Below are positions 37,695 to 45,946 of a stretch of 46,783 nt of DNA, one piece after another. Each line of letters starts with the position of its first letter. Positions within the stretch are counted from its first letter, which is position 1. The position numbers and the translations under genes are program-made. The stretch is taken from positions 1 through 46,783 of the forward strand of contig NZ_AGSX01000192.1 in NCBI RefSeq assembly GCF_000235745.1, given 5' to 3'. This DNA comes from Stutzerimonas stutzeri SDM-LAC. Lineage in GTDB: Bacteria > Pseudomonadota > Gammaproteobacteria > Pseudomonadales > Pseudomonadaceae. Under the pieces are notes generated by a model. It was given only the letters and a program-made list of their open reading frames with translations, had not been told where the DNA came from and did not search any database.

Positions 37695-38912
37695 ATGGCG
37701 CAGAAAGCGGTAAAAACCAGTGTCTTCACCTGGGAAGGAACAAACAGGCAAGGCGCGAAGATCAAGGGCGAGCTAAGCGGCGTAAGCCCAGCACTGGTCA
37801 AAGCGCAGCTACGCAAGCAGGGCGTCAACCCGCAGAAGGTTCGCAAGAAGTCGGTGTCGCTGTTCAGCGCCGGCAAGAAGATCAAGCCGATGGATATCGC
37901 CCTCTTCACACGTCAGATGGCGACGATGATGAAAGCGGGCGTGCCGTTGTTGCAGTCCTTCGACATTATCGGCGAGGGTTTCGATAACCCGAACATGCGC
38001 AAGCTGGTGGACGACCTCAAGCAGGAGGTTGCAGCGGGTAACAGCTTCGCTACCGCTCTGCGCAAGAAGCCGCAGTATTTCGATGACCTGTATTGCAACC
38101 TGGTCGATTCGGGCGAGCAGTCCGGCTCCCTGGAAACCCTGCTGGATCGCGTCGCGACCTACAAGGAAAAGACCGAGGCGCTGAAGGCCAAGATCAAGAA
38201 AGCGATGAACTACCCGATCGCGGTGGTGCTGGTTGCGATCATCGTGTCGGCGATTCTGTTGATCAAGGTGGTTCCGCAGTTCCAGGAGGTATTCGCCAAC
38301 TTCGGCGCCGAGTTGCCCGCGTTTACCCTGATGGTCATTGGCCTGTCAGAGGCCTTGCAAGCCTGGTGGCATCTGGTACTGCTTGGTCTGTTCGGCGCTG
38401 CTTATGCCTTTAAGACGGCTCACGGCAAGTCCGAGGGCTTTCGTAACTGGTTTGACCGGTTCCTGCTCAAGGTGCCGATCGTGGGTGACATTCTCTACAA
38501 GTCTGCGGTGGCGCGTTTTGCGCGGACCTTGGCGACTACGTTCGCGGCGGGTGTGCCGCTGGTGGATGCGCTGGACTCGGTTGCCGGTGCCACTGGTAAC
38601 GTGGTGTTCCGCAACGCGACGATGAAGGTCAAGAGTGATGTATCCAGCGGTATGCAGCTGAACTTCTCCATGCGAACAACTGGGACCTTCCCGAGCATGG
38701 CGATTCAGATGACCGCCATTGGCGAAGAGTCTGGCTCTCTGGATGAGATGCTGGCGAAGGTCGCCACCTTCTACGAAGACGAAGTGGACAACATGGTTGA
38801 CGGCCTTACTGCGCTCATGGAGCCGATGATCATGGCGGTTCTGGGTGTGCTGGTGGGCGGCTTGATCATCGCCATGTACCTGCCGATCTTCCAGCTTGGG
38901 GCCGTGGTCTAG
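37695..38912 (+). CDS. pilC: Type IV pilus inner-membrane platform protein PilC
   Basis: PilC is the inner-membrane platform that connects the PilB and PilT motors to the growing pilin helix. The 405-residue protein has two GSPII_F domains (about residues 70-195 and 270-395), three membrane segments and the repeated motifs F-T-R-Q-M-A-T-M-M-K-A-G-V-P-L and F-A-R-T-L-A-T-T-F-A-A-G-V-P-L. It begins directly after the pilB stop and is followed by pilD after three bases. Confidence 0.97.
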   Translation: MAQKAVKTSVFTWEGTNRQGAKIKGELSGVSPALVKAQLRKQGVNPQKVRKKSVSLFSAGKKIKPMDIALFTRQMATMMKAGVPLLQSFDIIGEGFDNPNMRKLVDDLKQEVAAGNSFATALRKKPQYFDDLYCNLVDSGEQSGSLETLLDRVATYKEKTEALKAKIKKAMNYPIAVVLVAIIVSAILLIKVVPQFQEVFANFGAELPAFTLMVIGLSEALQAWWHLVLLGLFGAAYAFKTAHGKSEGFRNWFDRFLLKVPIVGDILYKSAVARFARTLATTFAAGVPLVDALDSVAGATGNVVFRNATMKVKSDVSSGMQLNFSMRTTGTFPSMAIQMTAIGEESGSLDEMLAKVATFYEDEVDNMVDGLTALMEPMIMAVLGVLVGGLIIAMYLPIFQLGAVV

Positions 38913-38915
38913 AAA

Positions 38916-39782
38916 ATGAATGTGGCTACTTTTCTGGCCAGCAACACGCTGGCCTTTGTTTTGTGTGTGCTGGTGCTGGGCTTGCTGGTGGGCAGTTTTC
39001 TTAATGTGGTCATCCATCGCCTGCCGATCATGATGCAGCGTGACTGGCGCGCTCAGGCGCGTGAGTTTCTGGAGCTGCCGGCCGAGCCTGCGCCAACCTT
39101 CAATCTTGTGCTTCCCAACTCTCACTGCCCGCATTGCGATCATGAGATACGGCCTTGGGAAAATATTCCCTTGGTCAGTTGGCTAGCGCTGCGCGGCAAG
39201 TGCTCGTCGTGCCGGGCGCCGATCAGCAGGCGCTATCCGTTGATCGAGCTGCTCTGTGGAGTGTTGTCCGCCTATGTGGCCTGGCACTTTGGCTTCACCT
39301 GGCAGACCGGGGCGATGCTGTTGCTGACCTGGGGTTTGCTGGCTATGAGCATGATCGATGTCGATCACCAGCTTTTGCCTGACTCCCTCGTGCTGCCGTT
39401 GCTGTGGCTGGGCTTGATTGTTAACTACTATGGATTGTTCGCCTCATTGCCGGATGCGGTGTGGGGGGCGGTCGCTGGATATCTCAGCCTATGGTCGGTT
39501 TACTGGCTATTCAAACTGGTGACTGGCAAGGAAGGCATGGGCTATGGCGATTTCAAGCTGTTGGCGATGCTGGGCGCTTGGGGCGGATGGCAAGTCTTGC
39601 CGCTGACCATTCTTCTTTCGTCAGTCGTCGGCGCAGTGCTGGGTACCATCATGCTGCGCCTGCAAAAGGCGGACAGCGGCACAACCATTCCCTTCGGCCC
39701 GTACCTGGCGATTGCCGGTTGGGTCGCGCTGCTCTGGGGCGATCAGATCACTGCAGCCTATCTTCAATTTGCCAGGTTCTAA
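38916..39782 (+). CDS. pilD: Prepilin peptidase / N-methyltransferase PilD
   Basis: PilD cleaves the leader of PilA, minor pilins and type II secretion pseudopilins after glycine and methylates the new N-terminal Phe. The 288-residue polytopic membrane protein has the tetracysteine cytoplasmic loop C-P-H-C...C-S-S-C near residues 70-102, the GxGD-type catalytic aspartates in M-I-D-V-D-H and G-Y-G-D-F-K, and about eight membrane helices. It ends the pilBCD operon. No clear terminator follows on the plus strand. Confidence 0.97.
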   Translation: MNVATFLASNTLAFVLCVLVLGLLVGSFLNVVIHRLPIMMQRDWRAQAREFLELPAEPAPTFNLVLPNSHCPHCDHEIRPWENIPLVSWLALRGKCSSCRAPISRRYPLIELLCGVLSAYVAWHFGFTWQTGAMLLLTWGLLAMSMIDVDHQLLPDSLVLPLLWLGLIVNYYGLFASLPDAVWGAVAGYLSLWSVYWLFKLVTGKEGMGYGDFKLLAMLGAWGGWQVLPLTILLSSVVGAVLGTIMLRLQKADSGTTIPFGPYLAIAGWVALLWGDQITAAYLQFARF

Positions 39783-39841
39783 CGGTCTGGGCATTCGGGT
39801 CTGATCGGCATTAGCGATTTTTCCGTTCCGTTAGTTGTAAA

Positions 39842-39893
39842 AGCTGGCTTTCTCAGCTCAAAAAAGGTCGGGCGATTCTCCTGAGAATCGACC
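39842..39893 (-). terminator. Two leftward terminator-like hairpins between pilD and coaE
   Basis: Read on the minus strand, a hairpin (CGATTCTC/GAGAATCG with outer GGT/ACC, 39866-39893) is followed by six T (39860-39865), and a second hairpin (AGCTG/CAGCT, 39842-39858) is followed by TTTA. On the plus strand the structures lack a T run. Both neighbouring genes are on the plus strand, so the orientation is unexpected. Confidence 0.6.
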
Positions 39894-39960
39894 TTGCGCT
39901 TGCATCCTTTCATTTCAAACGTTACTACTGCGCGTCGTTTTATCGTCTGGACGGGACGTG

Positions 39961-40569
39961 ATGAAGCCTTGGGTGCTGGGTTTGACGGGCGGTATCGGTA
40001 GCGGCAAGAGCGCCGTGGTGGACGCTTTCGGTCGCCTCGGAGTGCAGTGGGTCGATTCTGACCATGCCGCCCGCTGGGTTGTAGAGCCAGGTCGACCGGC
40101 GCTGGGGTTGATTGTTGATCGGTTCGGTGAGGCTGTTCTCGCGACCGATGGCAGTCTGGATAGAGCCGCGCTGCGCGAACTGGTATTCCGGGAACCGGAG
40201 CAGCGCAAATGGCTTGAGCAGCTATTGCATCCGCTGATACGCCAGGAGACCGCTGAGCACCTCGCTCGGGCAACCTCGCCGTACGCGATCATGGTTTCGC
40301 CTTTATTGGTGGAGTCCGGTCAGCACCATCAGGTTGCGCGCGTGTTGGTGGTCGATGTGCCAGAGGCGTTGCAGTTGGAGCGCGCCGTTCGGCGCGATCA
40401 ATCCAGCGAAGCGCAGATCCGCGCCATTCTCAACGCACAGACCAGTCGCGAAGAACGCTTACGTCATGCCGATGATGTGCTGGTCAATGATCGAGATCGG
40501 GCCTGGCTGGAAAGCGAGGTCAAACGTTTACACGAGTTTTATCTGACGCTGCGAGGAGGTCAGGAATGA
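39961..40569 (+). CDS. coaE: Dephospho-CoA kinase
   Basis: CoaE phosphorylates dephospho-CoA in the last step of coenzyme A synthesis. The 202-residue P-loop kinase begins [17 protein letters not shown], with the nucleotide-binding loop at residues 9-17, and has D-S-D-H-A-A-R near residue 32. ATG 39961 is chosen; a GTG one codon earlier is also open. The stop overlaps yacG by 4 bases. pilBCD-coaE-yacG is a conserved gene order in pseudomonads. Confidence 0.96.
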   Translation: MKPWVLGLTGGIGSGKSAVVDAFGRLGVQWVDSDHAARWVVEPGRPALGLIVDRFGEAVLATDGSLDRAALRELVFREPEQRKWLEQLLHPLIRQETAEHLARATSPYAIMVSPLLVESGQHHQVARVLVVDVPEALQLERAVRRDQSSEAQIRAILNAQTSREERLRHADDVLVNDRDRAWLESEVKRLHEFYLTLRGGQE

Positions 40570-40763
40570 GTACTGCGGTTGTTGAATGTCCCACATGCGG
40601 GGCGCCAGTCGAGTGGAGCGTGAAGAGTGTGAGCCGACCGTTCTGCTCGGAGCGGTGCAAGTTGATCGATTTGGGCGCCTGGGCCTCGGAAGAGCATGCG
40701 ATCCCTGGCAACGAGCTTGAGGATGATCTGTTCTCGGATGACGTACCGCCGCGCCAGCACTGA
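40566..40763 (+). CDS. yacG: DNA gyrase inhibitor YacG
   Basis: YacG is a small zinc protein that binds GyrB and blocks DNA binding by gyrase. The 65-residue protein has the four zinc cysteines C8, C11, C27 and C31 (C-P-T-C and C-S-E-R-C), followed by L-I-D-L-G-A-W and an acidic tail. Start and coaE stop overlap (ATGA), so synthesis is coupled to coaE. Confidence 0.95.
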   Translation: MSTAVVECPTCGAPVEWSVKSVSRPFCSERCKLIDLGAWASEEHAIPGNELEDDLFSDDVPPRQH

Positions 40764-40819
40764 ACTGGCGGTTGGGGTGGCGCATTGGTGTGGGGATCGG
40801 TGTGCGCGAGGGTGCTTGC

Positions 40820-41512
40820 TTACGCCTCGTCGCTGCCGTCATCTTTCCATGGGGCTTGCAGATAACGGCTGCGGTTGAAGGTCTCCATCCAGTCCGGATA
40901 GAAAACCACCAGGGCGCTCACGACCGTACCGTTGATGAACGCCTCGGGAAACATTACCAGCCAGATGTAGCCCGCAAAGTCCTCGAGCCAGGGCGGCATC
41001 GGGTAGCGGCCATCAATCAGCAAGACCCCAAGCCCTGCAAGGATGCAGAACAGTGCCGCGAGACCCGCGGCAAAGAAGCCTGAGAAGAAGATATACACGA
41101 AGAGGTTGCGTGGCTGGGTGCGTTCGACCGCCATCGCGCAGAGCTCGGTTACCGTAACAGGGATCAGCACCAGCAAGACGCCATTCAGGCCGAGGGCCAC
41201 CAATTGCTGGTGGCCTGTGATCGTCAAGCCAAGCTGGGCGACAAATGCGGCAAGAATCGCCAGGGGCCAGTCGAGCAGTAGCGTGACGGCAGTCAGGCCG
41301 ATGAAATGGAAAGACAGGCCTGAATCGAAGTCCCGGCGAACCAGCCAAAGCAGAAAGATTGCCAGAACCGCACCAAACAGCAGGTGCTGACGGCGGGTGT
41401 CGCTAAACAGCTCGACCCAGGGCGCCCGCATGCACGCCCAAATCAACCCGGCGACATACAGTAGCCAGCCCAGCAAAAGGCTGGTCGGCGCGAGCAGTTC
41501 GGCAGCGATCAT
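40820..41512 (-). CDS. CbiM-like / energy-coupling-factor family membrane protein
   Basis: The 230-residue product is almost entirely membrane helices (about six). It resembles the CbiM-like S-component family annotated as energy-coupling factor transporter permease, which also occurs next to coaE-yacG in other pseudomonads. Conserved-looking features are F-H-F-I-G-L-T-A near residue 70, with a histidine, and M-F-P-E-A-F-I-N-G near residue 190. No ATPase or EcfT gene is adjacent, and the N-terminal metal-ligand motif of true CbiM is not evident, so the substrate is unknown. It converges on yacG. Confidence 0.75.
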   Translation of the reverse strand: MIAAELLAPTSLLLGWLLYVAGLIWACMRAPWVELFSDTRRQHLLFGAVLAIFLLWLVRRDFDSGLSFHFIGLTAVTLLLDWPLAILAAFVAQLGLTITGHQQLVALGLNGVLLVLIPVTVTELCAMAVERTQPRNLFVYIFFSGFFAAGLAALFCILAGLGVLLIDGRYPMPPWLEDFAGYIWLVMFPEAFINGTVVSALVVFYPDWMETFNRSRYLQAPWKDDGSDEA

Positions 41513-41602
41513 CTACGGGCTCCTAGCGCCAGAGGCTGGGTTGTCGGTGGCGCCAACAAGGCTCGCCTTTTCGCGGTCAGGAATATCTGACTCAAGGTTT
41601 CC

Positions 41603-42640
41603 TCAAGGGGCAGGGTTTGGTTGTTCGGTGTGAATGGCTTCGATGGCTTCGAGTACCTCTGCTGATAAGTGCAGTTCGGTGCTGGCCAAATTGCTTTCCA
41701 GTTGTTCGATTGAAGTGGCACCGATGATGTTGCTGGTGACGAAAGGCCGTCGGGTCACATAGGCAAGGGCCATTTGCGCAGGGTCCAGGCCATGCTCCCT
41801 GGCGAGCGTCACATATCGGGAGCATGCCGCTTGCGATTGCGAGTTGGCGTAACGAGCGAAGCGGCTGAACAGTGTCAGGCGTGCTCCGGCTGGTCGCGCG
41901 CCTTGCTCGTATTTACCACTGAGCATGCCGAAGGCGAGCGGAGAGTAGGCAAGGAGTCCGCACTGCTCGCGCATTGCGATTTCGGCGAGCCCGACTTCAA
42001 AGGTTCGGTTGAGCAGGTTGTAGGGGTTCTGAATGGACACGACGCGCGGCCAGCCTCGGGCTTCGGCAAGCTGCAGGAACTTCATGGTGCCCCATGGCGT
42101 TTCGTTCGACAGGCCGATATGGCGGATCTTGCCGGCTTTTACTTGCTCGTCGAGCACCTCGAGGGTTTCCTCGATCGGCGTGAAGTCCTGATCCTGATGG
42201 CGGTAGCCAAGCTGGCCGAAGAAATTTGTGCTGCGCTCAGGCCAATGCAGCTGATAGAGATCGATCCAGTCCGTTTGCAGGCGCTGCAGGCTGGCGTCCA
42301 GTGCCGCGACGATGTGCTGGCGATTCATTTTCAACTGGCCGTCGCGGATGTGGTTGATGCCATTGCCTGGGCCGGCGATTTTACTGGTCAGAACCCAGTC
42401 GGCGCGGTTGCCGCGTGCCTTGAAGTAGTTACCTAGGTAGCGCTCGGTGGAGGCATAGGTGTCCGGCTTGGGCGGTACCGGGTACATTTCGGCTGTGTCG
42501 ACGAAGTTGATGCCTGCGGCTTTAGCGCAGTCAAGTTGGGCGAAGGCCTCGCGCTCGCTGTTCTGCTCGCCCCAGGTCATGGTGCCCAGGCAGAGCGCAG
42601 TGACATTGAGTTCGGTACGGCCTAGTCGGCGCTGTTCCAT
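41603..42640 (-). CDS. Aldo/keto reductase (Tas-like)
   Basis: The 345-residue NADP(H)-dependent oxidoreductase has the full AKR tetrad: D48 and Y53 (V-D-T-A-E-M-Y), K87 (T-S-K-I) and H132 (Q-L-H-W-P-E-R-S). Its overall pattern, including L-G-T-M-T-W-G-E-Q-N near residue 18, resembles E. coli Tas, an AKR of uncertain physiological substrate. The start at 42640 begins the family N-terminus M-E-Q-R-R-L-G-R-T-E; the frame is open 79 codons further upstream without homology. Confidence 0.92.
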   Translation of the reverse strand: MEQRRLGRTELNVTALCLGTMTWGEQNSEREAFAQLDCAKAAGINFVDTAEMYPVPPKPDTYASTERYLGNYFKARGNRADWVLTSKIAGPGNGINHIRDGQLKMNRQHIVAALDASLQRLQTDWIDLYQLHWPERSTNFFGQLGYRHQDQDFTPIEETLEVLDEQVKAGKIRHIGLSNETPWGTMKFLQLAEARGWPRVVSIQNPYNLLNRTFEVGLAEIAMREQCGLLAYSPLAFGMLSGKYEQGARPAGARLTLFSRFARYANSQSQAACSRYVTLAREHGLDPAQMALAYVTRRPFVTSNIIGATSIEQLESNLASTELHLSAEVLEAIEAIHTEQPNPAP

Positions 42641-42850
42641 GCGGTGTCCTTGCGTTTGGAGGGTTCTCGGATTGGGATGGTAGCGCAGGCGATAAGTTTC
42701 TTGTCTTCCCCTGCTGGCTTGAGATGCATCCGTCGTGGGCGGCTGGTCAGCGGCACCGATCTGATTGCGCCTCGAGGTGTCGGCGGAGGGAAAGGTAAGA
42801 AGCTGCTTGCTATTTGGCTGGTAATCCGGATAATTCCGCAGCCTGTCGCC

Positions 42851-42899
42851 GGGGATGCCTAGCCCGTTGACGCACAAACAAGGTAGGGGATGCCTAGCC
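42851..42899. repeat. 14-base direct repeat GGGGATGCCTAGCC
   Basis: GGGGATGCCTAGCC occurs at 42851-42864 and again at 42886-42899, 35 bases apart start to start. The second copy is also inside an inverted repeat, GGTAGG (42882-42887) with CCTACC (42898-42903). It stands about 70-120 bases upstream of the rplM promoter. Confidence 0.7.
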
Positions 42900-42969
42900 T
42901 ACCGAACACTGCCGTAGCGGACGCGCTGACCCGAGCCCCCGATAGCGTCTGTTTCCGGCTGTCCTGGCC

Positions 42970-42998
42970 TTGCCAGGGCGAGCACCATTCAGTAAGAT
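42970..42998 (+). promoter_or_regulatory. Sigma-70 promoter of rplM-rpsI
   Basis: TTGCCA (42970-42975), exactly 17 bases, TAAGAT (42993-42998). The expected start lies about 35 bases before the rplM ATG. A strong promoter fits a ribosomal protein operon. Confidence 0.75.
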
Positions 42999-43012
42999 TC
43001 GCCGTCTTATTT

Positions 43013-43028
43013 TCAGGGCGGCCCCTGA
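43013..43028 (+). promoter_or_regulatory. Leader hairpin in front of rplM
   Basis: TCAGGG-CGGC-CCCTGA is a perfect 6-base stem with a 4-base loop, ending 11 bases before the rplM ATG and covering the likely ribosome-binding region. In E. coli L13 represses its own operon through the leader, so this is a candidate operator. Confidence 0.5.
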
Positions 43029-43039
43029 GGCTATAACGA

Positions 43040-43468
43040 ATGAAGACTTTTACTGCTAAACCGGAAACCGTCAAGCGCGACTGGTTCGTCGTCGACGCTG
43101 CCGGCCAGACCCTGGGTCGTCTGGCAACCGAAATCGCTAGCCGCCTGCGTGGCAAGCACAAGGCGGAATATACCCCTCACGTCGATACCGGTGATTACAT
43201 CGTCGTTATCAATGCCGAGCAAGTGCGTGTTACCGGTGCGAAAACCACCGACAAGATGTACTACTCCCACTCCGGTTTCCCGGGTGGCATCAAGTCGATC
43301 AACTTCGAGAAGCTGATCGCCAAGGCGCCAGAGCGTGTGATCGAGACCGCGGTCAAGGGCATGTTGCCTAAGAACCCGCTGGGTCGCGACATGTACCGTA
43401 AGCTGAAGGTGTATAAGGGTGCCAATCATCCGCATACCGCTCAGCAGCCCCAAGAACTGAAGATTTAA
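43040..43468 (+). CDS. rplM: 50S ribosomal protein L13
   Basis: L13 is an early-assembly protein of the large subunit, and the E. coli protein also represses its own operon. The 142-residue protein is canonical: [11 protein letters not shown] at the N-terminus, [15 protein letters not shown], and M-L-P-K-N-P-L-G-R near residue 114. rpsI follows after 14 bases, in the universal L13-S9 pairing. Confidence 0.98.
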   Translation: MKTFTAKPETVKRDWFVVDAAGQTLGRLATEIASRLRGKHKAEYTPHVDTGDYIVVINAEQVRVTGAKTTDKMYYSHSGFPGGIKSINFEKLIAKAPERVIETAVKGMLPKNPLGRDMYRKLKVYKGANHPHTAQQPQELKI

Positions 43469-43482
43469 CGGAATAGTTCATT

Positions 43483-43875
43483 ATGTCGGCGACTCAAAAC
43501 TACGGCACTGGCCGTCGTAAGACTGCAACCGCACGCGTATTCCTGCGTCCGGGTACTGGCAAAATCTCCATCAACAACCGCGAGCTGGACAACTTCTTCG
43601 GGCGTGAAACCGCTCGCATGGTCGTTCGCCAGCCTCTGGAACTGACTGCGACTGTCGAAAAGTTCGACATTTACGTAACTGTTCTCGGTGGTGGTGTGAG
43701 TGGTCAGGCCGGTGCGATCCGCCACGGCATCACTCGTGCCCTGATGGAATATGACGAGACCCTGCGTCCTGCTCTGCGTAAAGCTGGCTTCGTTACTCGC
43801 GATGCTCGCGAAGTTGAACGTAAGAAAGTCGGTCTGCGTAAGGCGCGTAAGCGTCCGCAGTACTCGAAGCGCTAA
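43483..43875 (+). CDS. rpsI: 30S ribosomal protein S9
   Basis: S9 lies in the head of the small subunit, and its C-terminal tail reaches the P-site tRNA. The 130-residue protein has [12 protein letters not shown] near the N-terminus, [14 protein letters not shown] in the middle and the invariant end R-K-R-P-Q-Y-S-K-R. It is followed by a strong terminator. Confidence 0.98.
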   Translation: MSATQNYGTGRRKTATARVFLRPGTGKISINNRELDNFFGRETARMVVRQPLELTATVEKFDIYVTVLGGGVSGQAGAIRHGITRALMEYDETLRPALRKAGFVTRDAREVERKKVGLRKARKRPQYSKR

Positions 43876-43894
43876 TTCAGGCTTCTCAAAAAGA

Positions 43895-43928
43895 ACGCCC
43901 AGCTTCTCACGGAGCTGGGCGTTTTTTT
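43895..43928 (+). terminator. Terminator of rplM-rpsI
   Basis: A perfect 10-base stem (ACGCCCAGCT at 43895-43904 with AGCTGGGCGT at 43913-43922), an 8-base loop, and a run of T through 43928. Confidence 0.92.
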
Positions 43929-43949
43929 ATGCGCGTCGTTTTCTTTCCT

Positions 43950-43988
43950 GCGACAGCATGTCGCGCGGCAAGCCCCGGCTTTCGGGGC
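43950..43988. other. Two small hairpins upstream of petA
   Basis: GCGACA-GCA-TGTCGC (43950-43964) and GCCCCG-GCTTT-CGGGGC (43972-43988) stand next to each other after the rpsI terminator and 150-190 bases before petA. Neither has a T run. I could not place a convincing petA promoter in the 266-base gap. Confidence 0.55.
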
Positions 43989-44141
43989 CTGACGCAAGGA
44001 TGTATCCGGTTATTACCTTGTCATGAGAGGGGGTTTTCTTTACCATTTGGCGAATTTTTTCGCGGCCTCGTTTTACAGTAGACGCACGTAGTAGACGCCT
44101 GCTTTCGGTAGGCCATAAGAAAACTGATGGGAGACGACTGA

Positions 44142-44735
44142 ATGAGCAATGACGGCGTGAATGCTGGCCGGCGTCGCTTCCTCGTAGCCGCTACTTCGGT
44201 AGTAGGTGCTGCAGGAGCGGTGGGTGCCGCGGTCCCGTTCGTGGGATCGTGGTTCCCAAGTGCCAAGGCCAAGGCTGCCGGTGCACCGGTTAAGGTAAAT
44301 ATCAGCAAGATCGAGCCAGGCCAGCAGATGGTTGCCGAATGGCGCGGTCAGCCGGTATTTATCCTCCGTCGGACCGACGAGGCCATGGCGAACCTGGCGA
44401 AGCTGACTGACACGGTAGCGGATCCCAATTCCGAGGCTTCGGTACAGCCAACCTATGTCGATCCGGCGGTTCGCTCGATCAAACCGGAAGTGCTTATTGT
44501 CGTCGGACTCTGCACGCATCTCGGTTGTTCCCCATCCTTCCGCCCGGAAGTGGCAGCGCCTGATCTGGGTGCCGATTGGCTCGGCGGCTACTTCTGCCCG
44601 TGCCACGGATCGAAGTACGACTTGGCTGGCCGCGTCTACAAGGGCCAGCCTGCGCCCTTGAACCTGCCGGTTCCCCCACACACATACGAGACGGACTCCA
44701 TTGTCGTCATCGGCGTGGATCAGGAGAGCGCATGA
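44142..44735 (+). CDS. petA: Ubiquinol-cytochrome c reductase Rieske iron-sulfur subunit
   Basis: This is the Rieske subunit of the bc1 complex, which takes one electron from ubiquinol. The 197-residue protein has a twin-arginine N-terminus (G-R-R-R-F-L-V-A-A, residues 9-17) before the membrane anchor, and the two [2Fe-2S] boxes C-T-H-L-G-C and C-P-C-H-G-S near residues 126 and 148. The start has a GGGAG ribosome site. The stop overlaps the petB start. Confidence 0.97.
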   Translation: MSNDGVNAGRRRFLVAATSVVGAAGAVGAAVPFVGSWFPSAKAKAAGAPVKVNISKIEPGQQMVAEWRGQPVFILRRTDEAMANLAKLTDTVADPNSEASVQPTYVDPAVRSIKPEVLIVVGLCTHLGCSPSFRPEVAAPDLGADWLGGYFCPCHGSKYDLAGRVYKGQPAPLNLPVPPHTYETDSIVVIGVDQESA

Positions 44736-45946
44736 TGAGCAAGTTCATGGAATGGGTCGACGCGCGCTTCCCCGCGACCAAAATGTGGGAAGACCATCTA
44801 AGCAAGTACTACGCACCGAAGAACTTTAACGTCCTGTATTTCTTCGGTTCGCTCGCTTTGTTGGTTCTTGTCAATCAACTGCTTACCGGTGTCTGGTTGA
44901 CGATGAGTTTCGAGCCGTCTGCAGAAGGTGCATTCGCCTCCGTCGAATACATCATGCGCGACGTCGAATATGGCTGGATCATTCGCTACCTGCACTCCAC
45001 CGGTGCGTCGGCGTTCTTCGTCGTGGTCTACCTGCATATGTTCCGCGGGATCCTTTATGGCTCCTATCAGAAGCCGCGCGAGCTGGTCTGGATCTTCGGC
45101 ATGATGATCTACCTGGCGTTGATGGCGGAGGCGTTCATGGGCTACCTGCTGCCGTGGGGCCAGATGTCCTACTGGGGCGCCCAGGTAATCATCTCGCTGT
45201 TCGGTGCCATCCCGGTTATCGGCGACGATCTGACCCAGTGGATTCGCGGTGATTACCTGATCTCCGGCATCACCCTGAACCGCTTCTTTGCACTGCACGT
45301 CATCGCACTGCCGATCGTGATCCTCGGGCTAGTCGTGCTGCACATCCTCGCGCTGCATGAGGTGGGCTCGAACAACCCGATGGGCGTCGACATCAAGAAG
45401 ACCAAGAACGAAGCAGGCGTGCCGCTTGATGGCATTCCGTTCCATCCGTACTACACGGTGAAGGATATCGTGGGTGTGGTGGTGTTCTTGTTCGTGTTCT
45501 GCGCCATCGTGTTCTTCTTCCCGGAAATGGGTGGCTATTTCCTCGAGAAGCCTAACTTCGAAGTGGCGAACGCCTTCAAGACGCCAGAGCATATCGCGCC
45601 TGTTTGGTATTTCACGCCGTTCTACGCGATCCTTCGTGCGGTTCCAGACAAGCTCCTGGGCGTCATTGCCATGGGCGCTGCGATCGCCGTGCTGTTCGTA
45701 CTGCCCTGGCTTGACCGCAGTCCGGTCAAATCAATGAAGTACAAGGGCTGGATGAGCAAGATCACGCTGCTGGCGTTCTGCATCTCCTTCATCATTCTCG
45801 GTGTGCTTGGCGTATTGGCTCCGACTCCCGAGCGCACACTTCTCGCGCGGATCTGTACTGCTATCTACTTCGGCTACTTCATCCTGATGCCGTTCTATAC
45901 CAAGCTCGAGAAGACCAAAGTAGTTCCGCAAAGGGTGGCTGGCTGA
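44735..45946 (+). CDS. petB: Cytochrome b of the bc1 complex
   Basis: Cytochrome b carries the two b-hemes and both quinone sites of complex III. The 403-residue protein is the undivided form with eight membrane helices. Visible are the heme-ligating histidines in R-Y-L-H-S-T-G and Y-L-H-M-F-R-G, the corresponding H-V-I-A-L and V-L-H-I-L-A-L-H in helix D, and P-E-M near the Qo loop. ATG 44735 shares one base with the petA stop and is 8 bases from AGGAG; the ATG at 44732 would add one Met. Its last base is shared with the petC start. Confidence 0.96.
   Translation: MSKFMEWVDARFPATKMWEDHLSKYYAPKNFNVLYFFGSLALLVLVNQLLTGVWLTMSFEPSAEGAFASVEYIMRDVEYGWIIRYLHSTGASAFFVVVYLHMFRGILYGSYQKPRELVWIFGMMIYLALMAEAFMGYLLPWGQMSYWGAQVIISLFGAIPVIGDDLTQWIRGDYLISGITLNRFFALHVIALPIVILGLVVLHILALHEVGSNNPMGVDIKKTKNEAGVPLDGIPFHPYYTVKDIVGVVVFLFVFCAIVFFFPEMGGYFLEKPNFEVANAFKTPEHIAPVWYFTPFYAILRAVPDKLLGVIAMGAAIAVLFVLPWLDRSPVKSMKYKGWMSKITLLAFCISFIILGVLGVLAPTPERTLLARICTAIYFGYFILMPFYTKLEKTKVVPQRVAG

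Larger units (their letters stand above)
42641..43039. other. 399-base non-coding gap between the aldo/keto reductase and rplM
   Basis: This stretch shows no plausible gene on either strand. Its left part would hold the promoter of the leftward reductase gene; I see no clear one. It contains a 14-base direct repeat (42851-42899), the rplM promoter (42970-42998) and the rplM leader hairpin (43013-43028), each listed separately. Confidence 0.7.

Noticed and set aside
36638-37909. 423-codon open frame on the minus strand
   Set aside because: It lies antisense to pilB and pilC, which have clear family motifs; long antisense frames are common in G+C-rich codon usage.
42641-42877. N-terminal extension of the aldo/keto reductase
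   Set aside because: No homology; the family start M-E-Q-R-R-L-G-R is at 42640.
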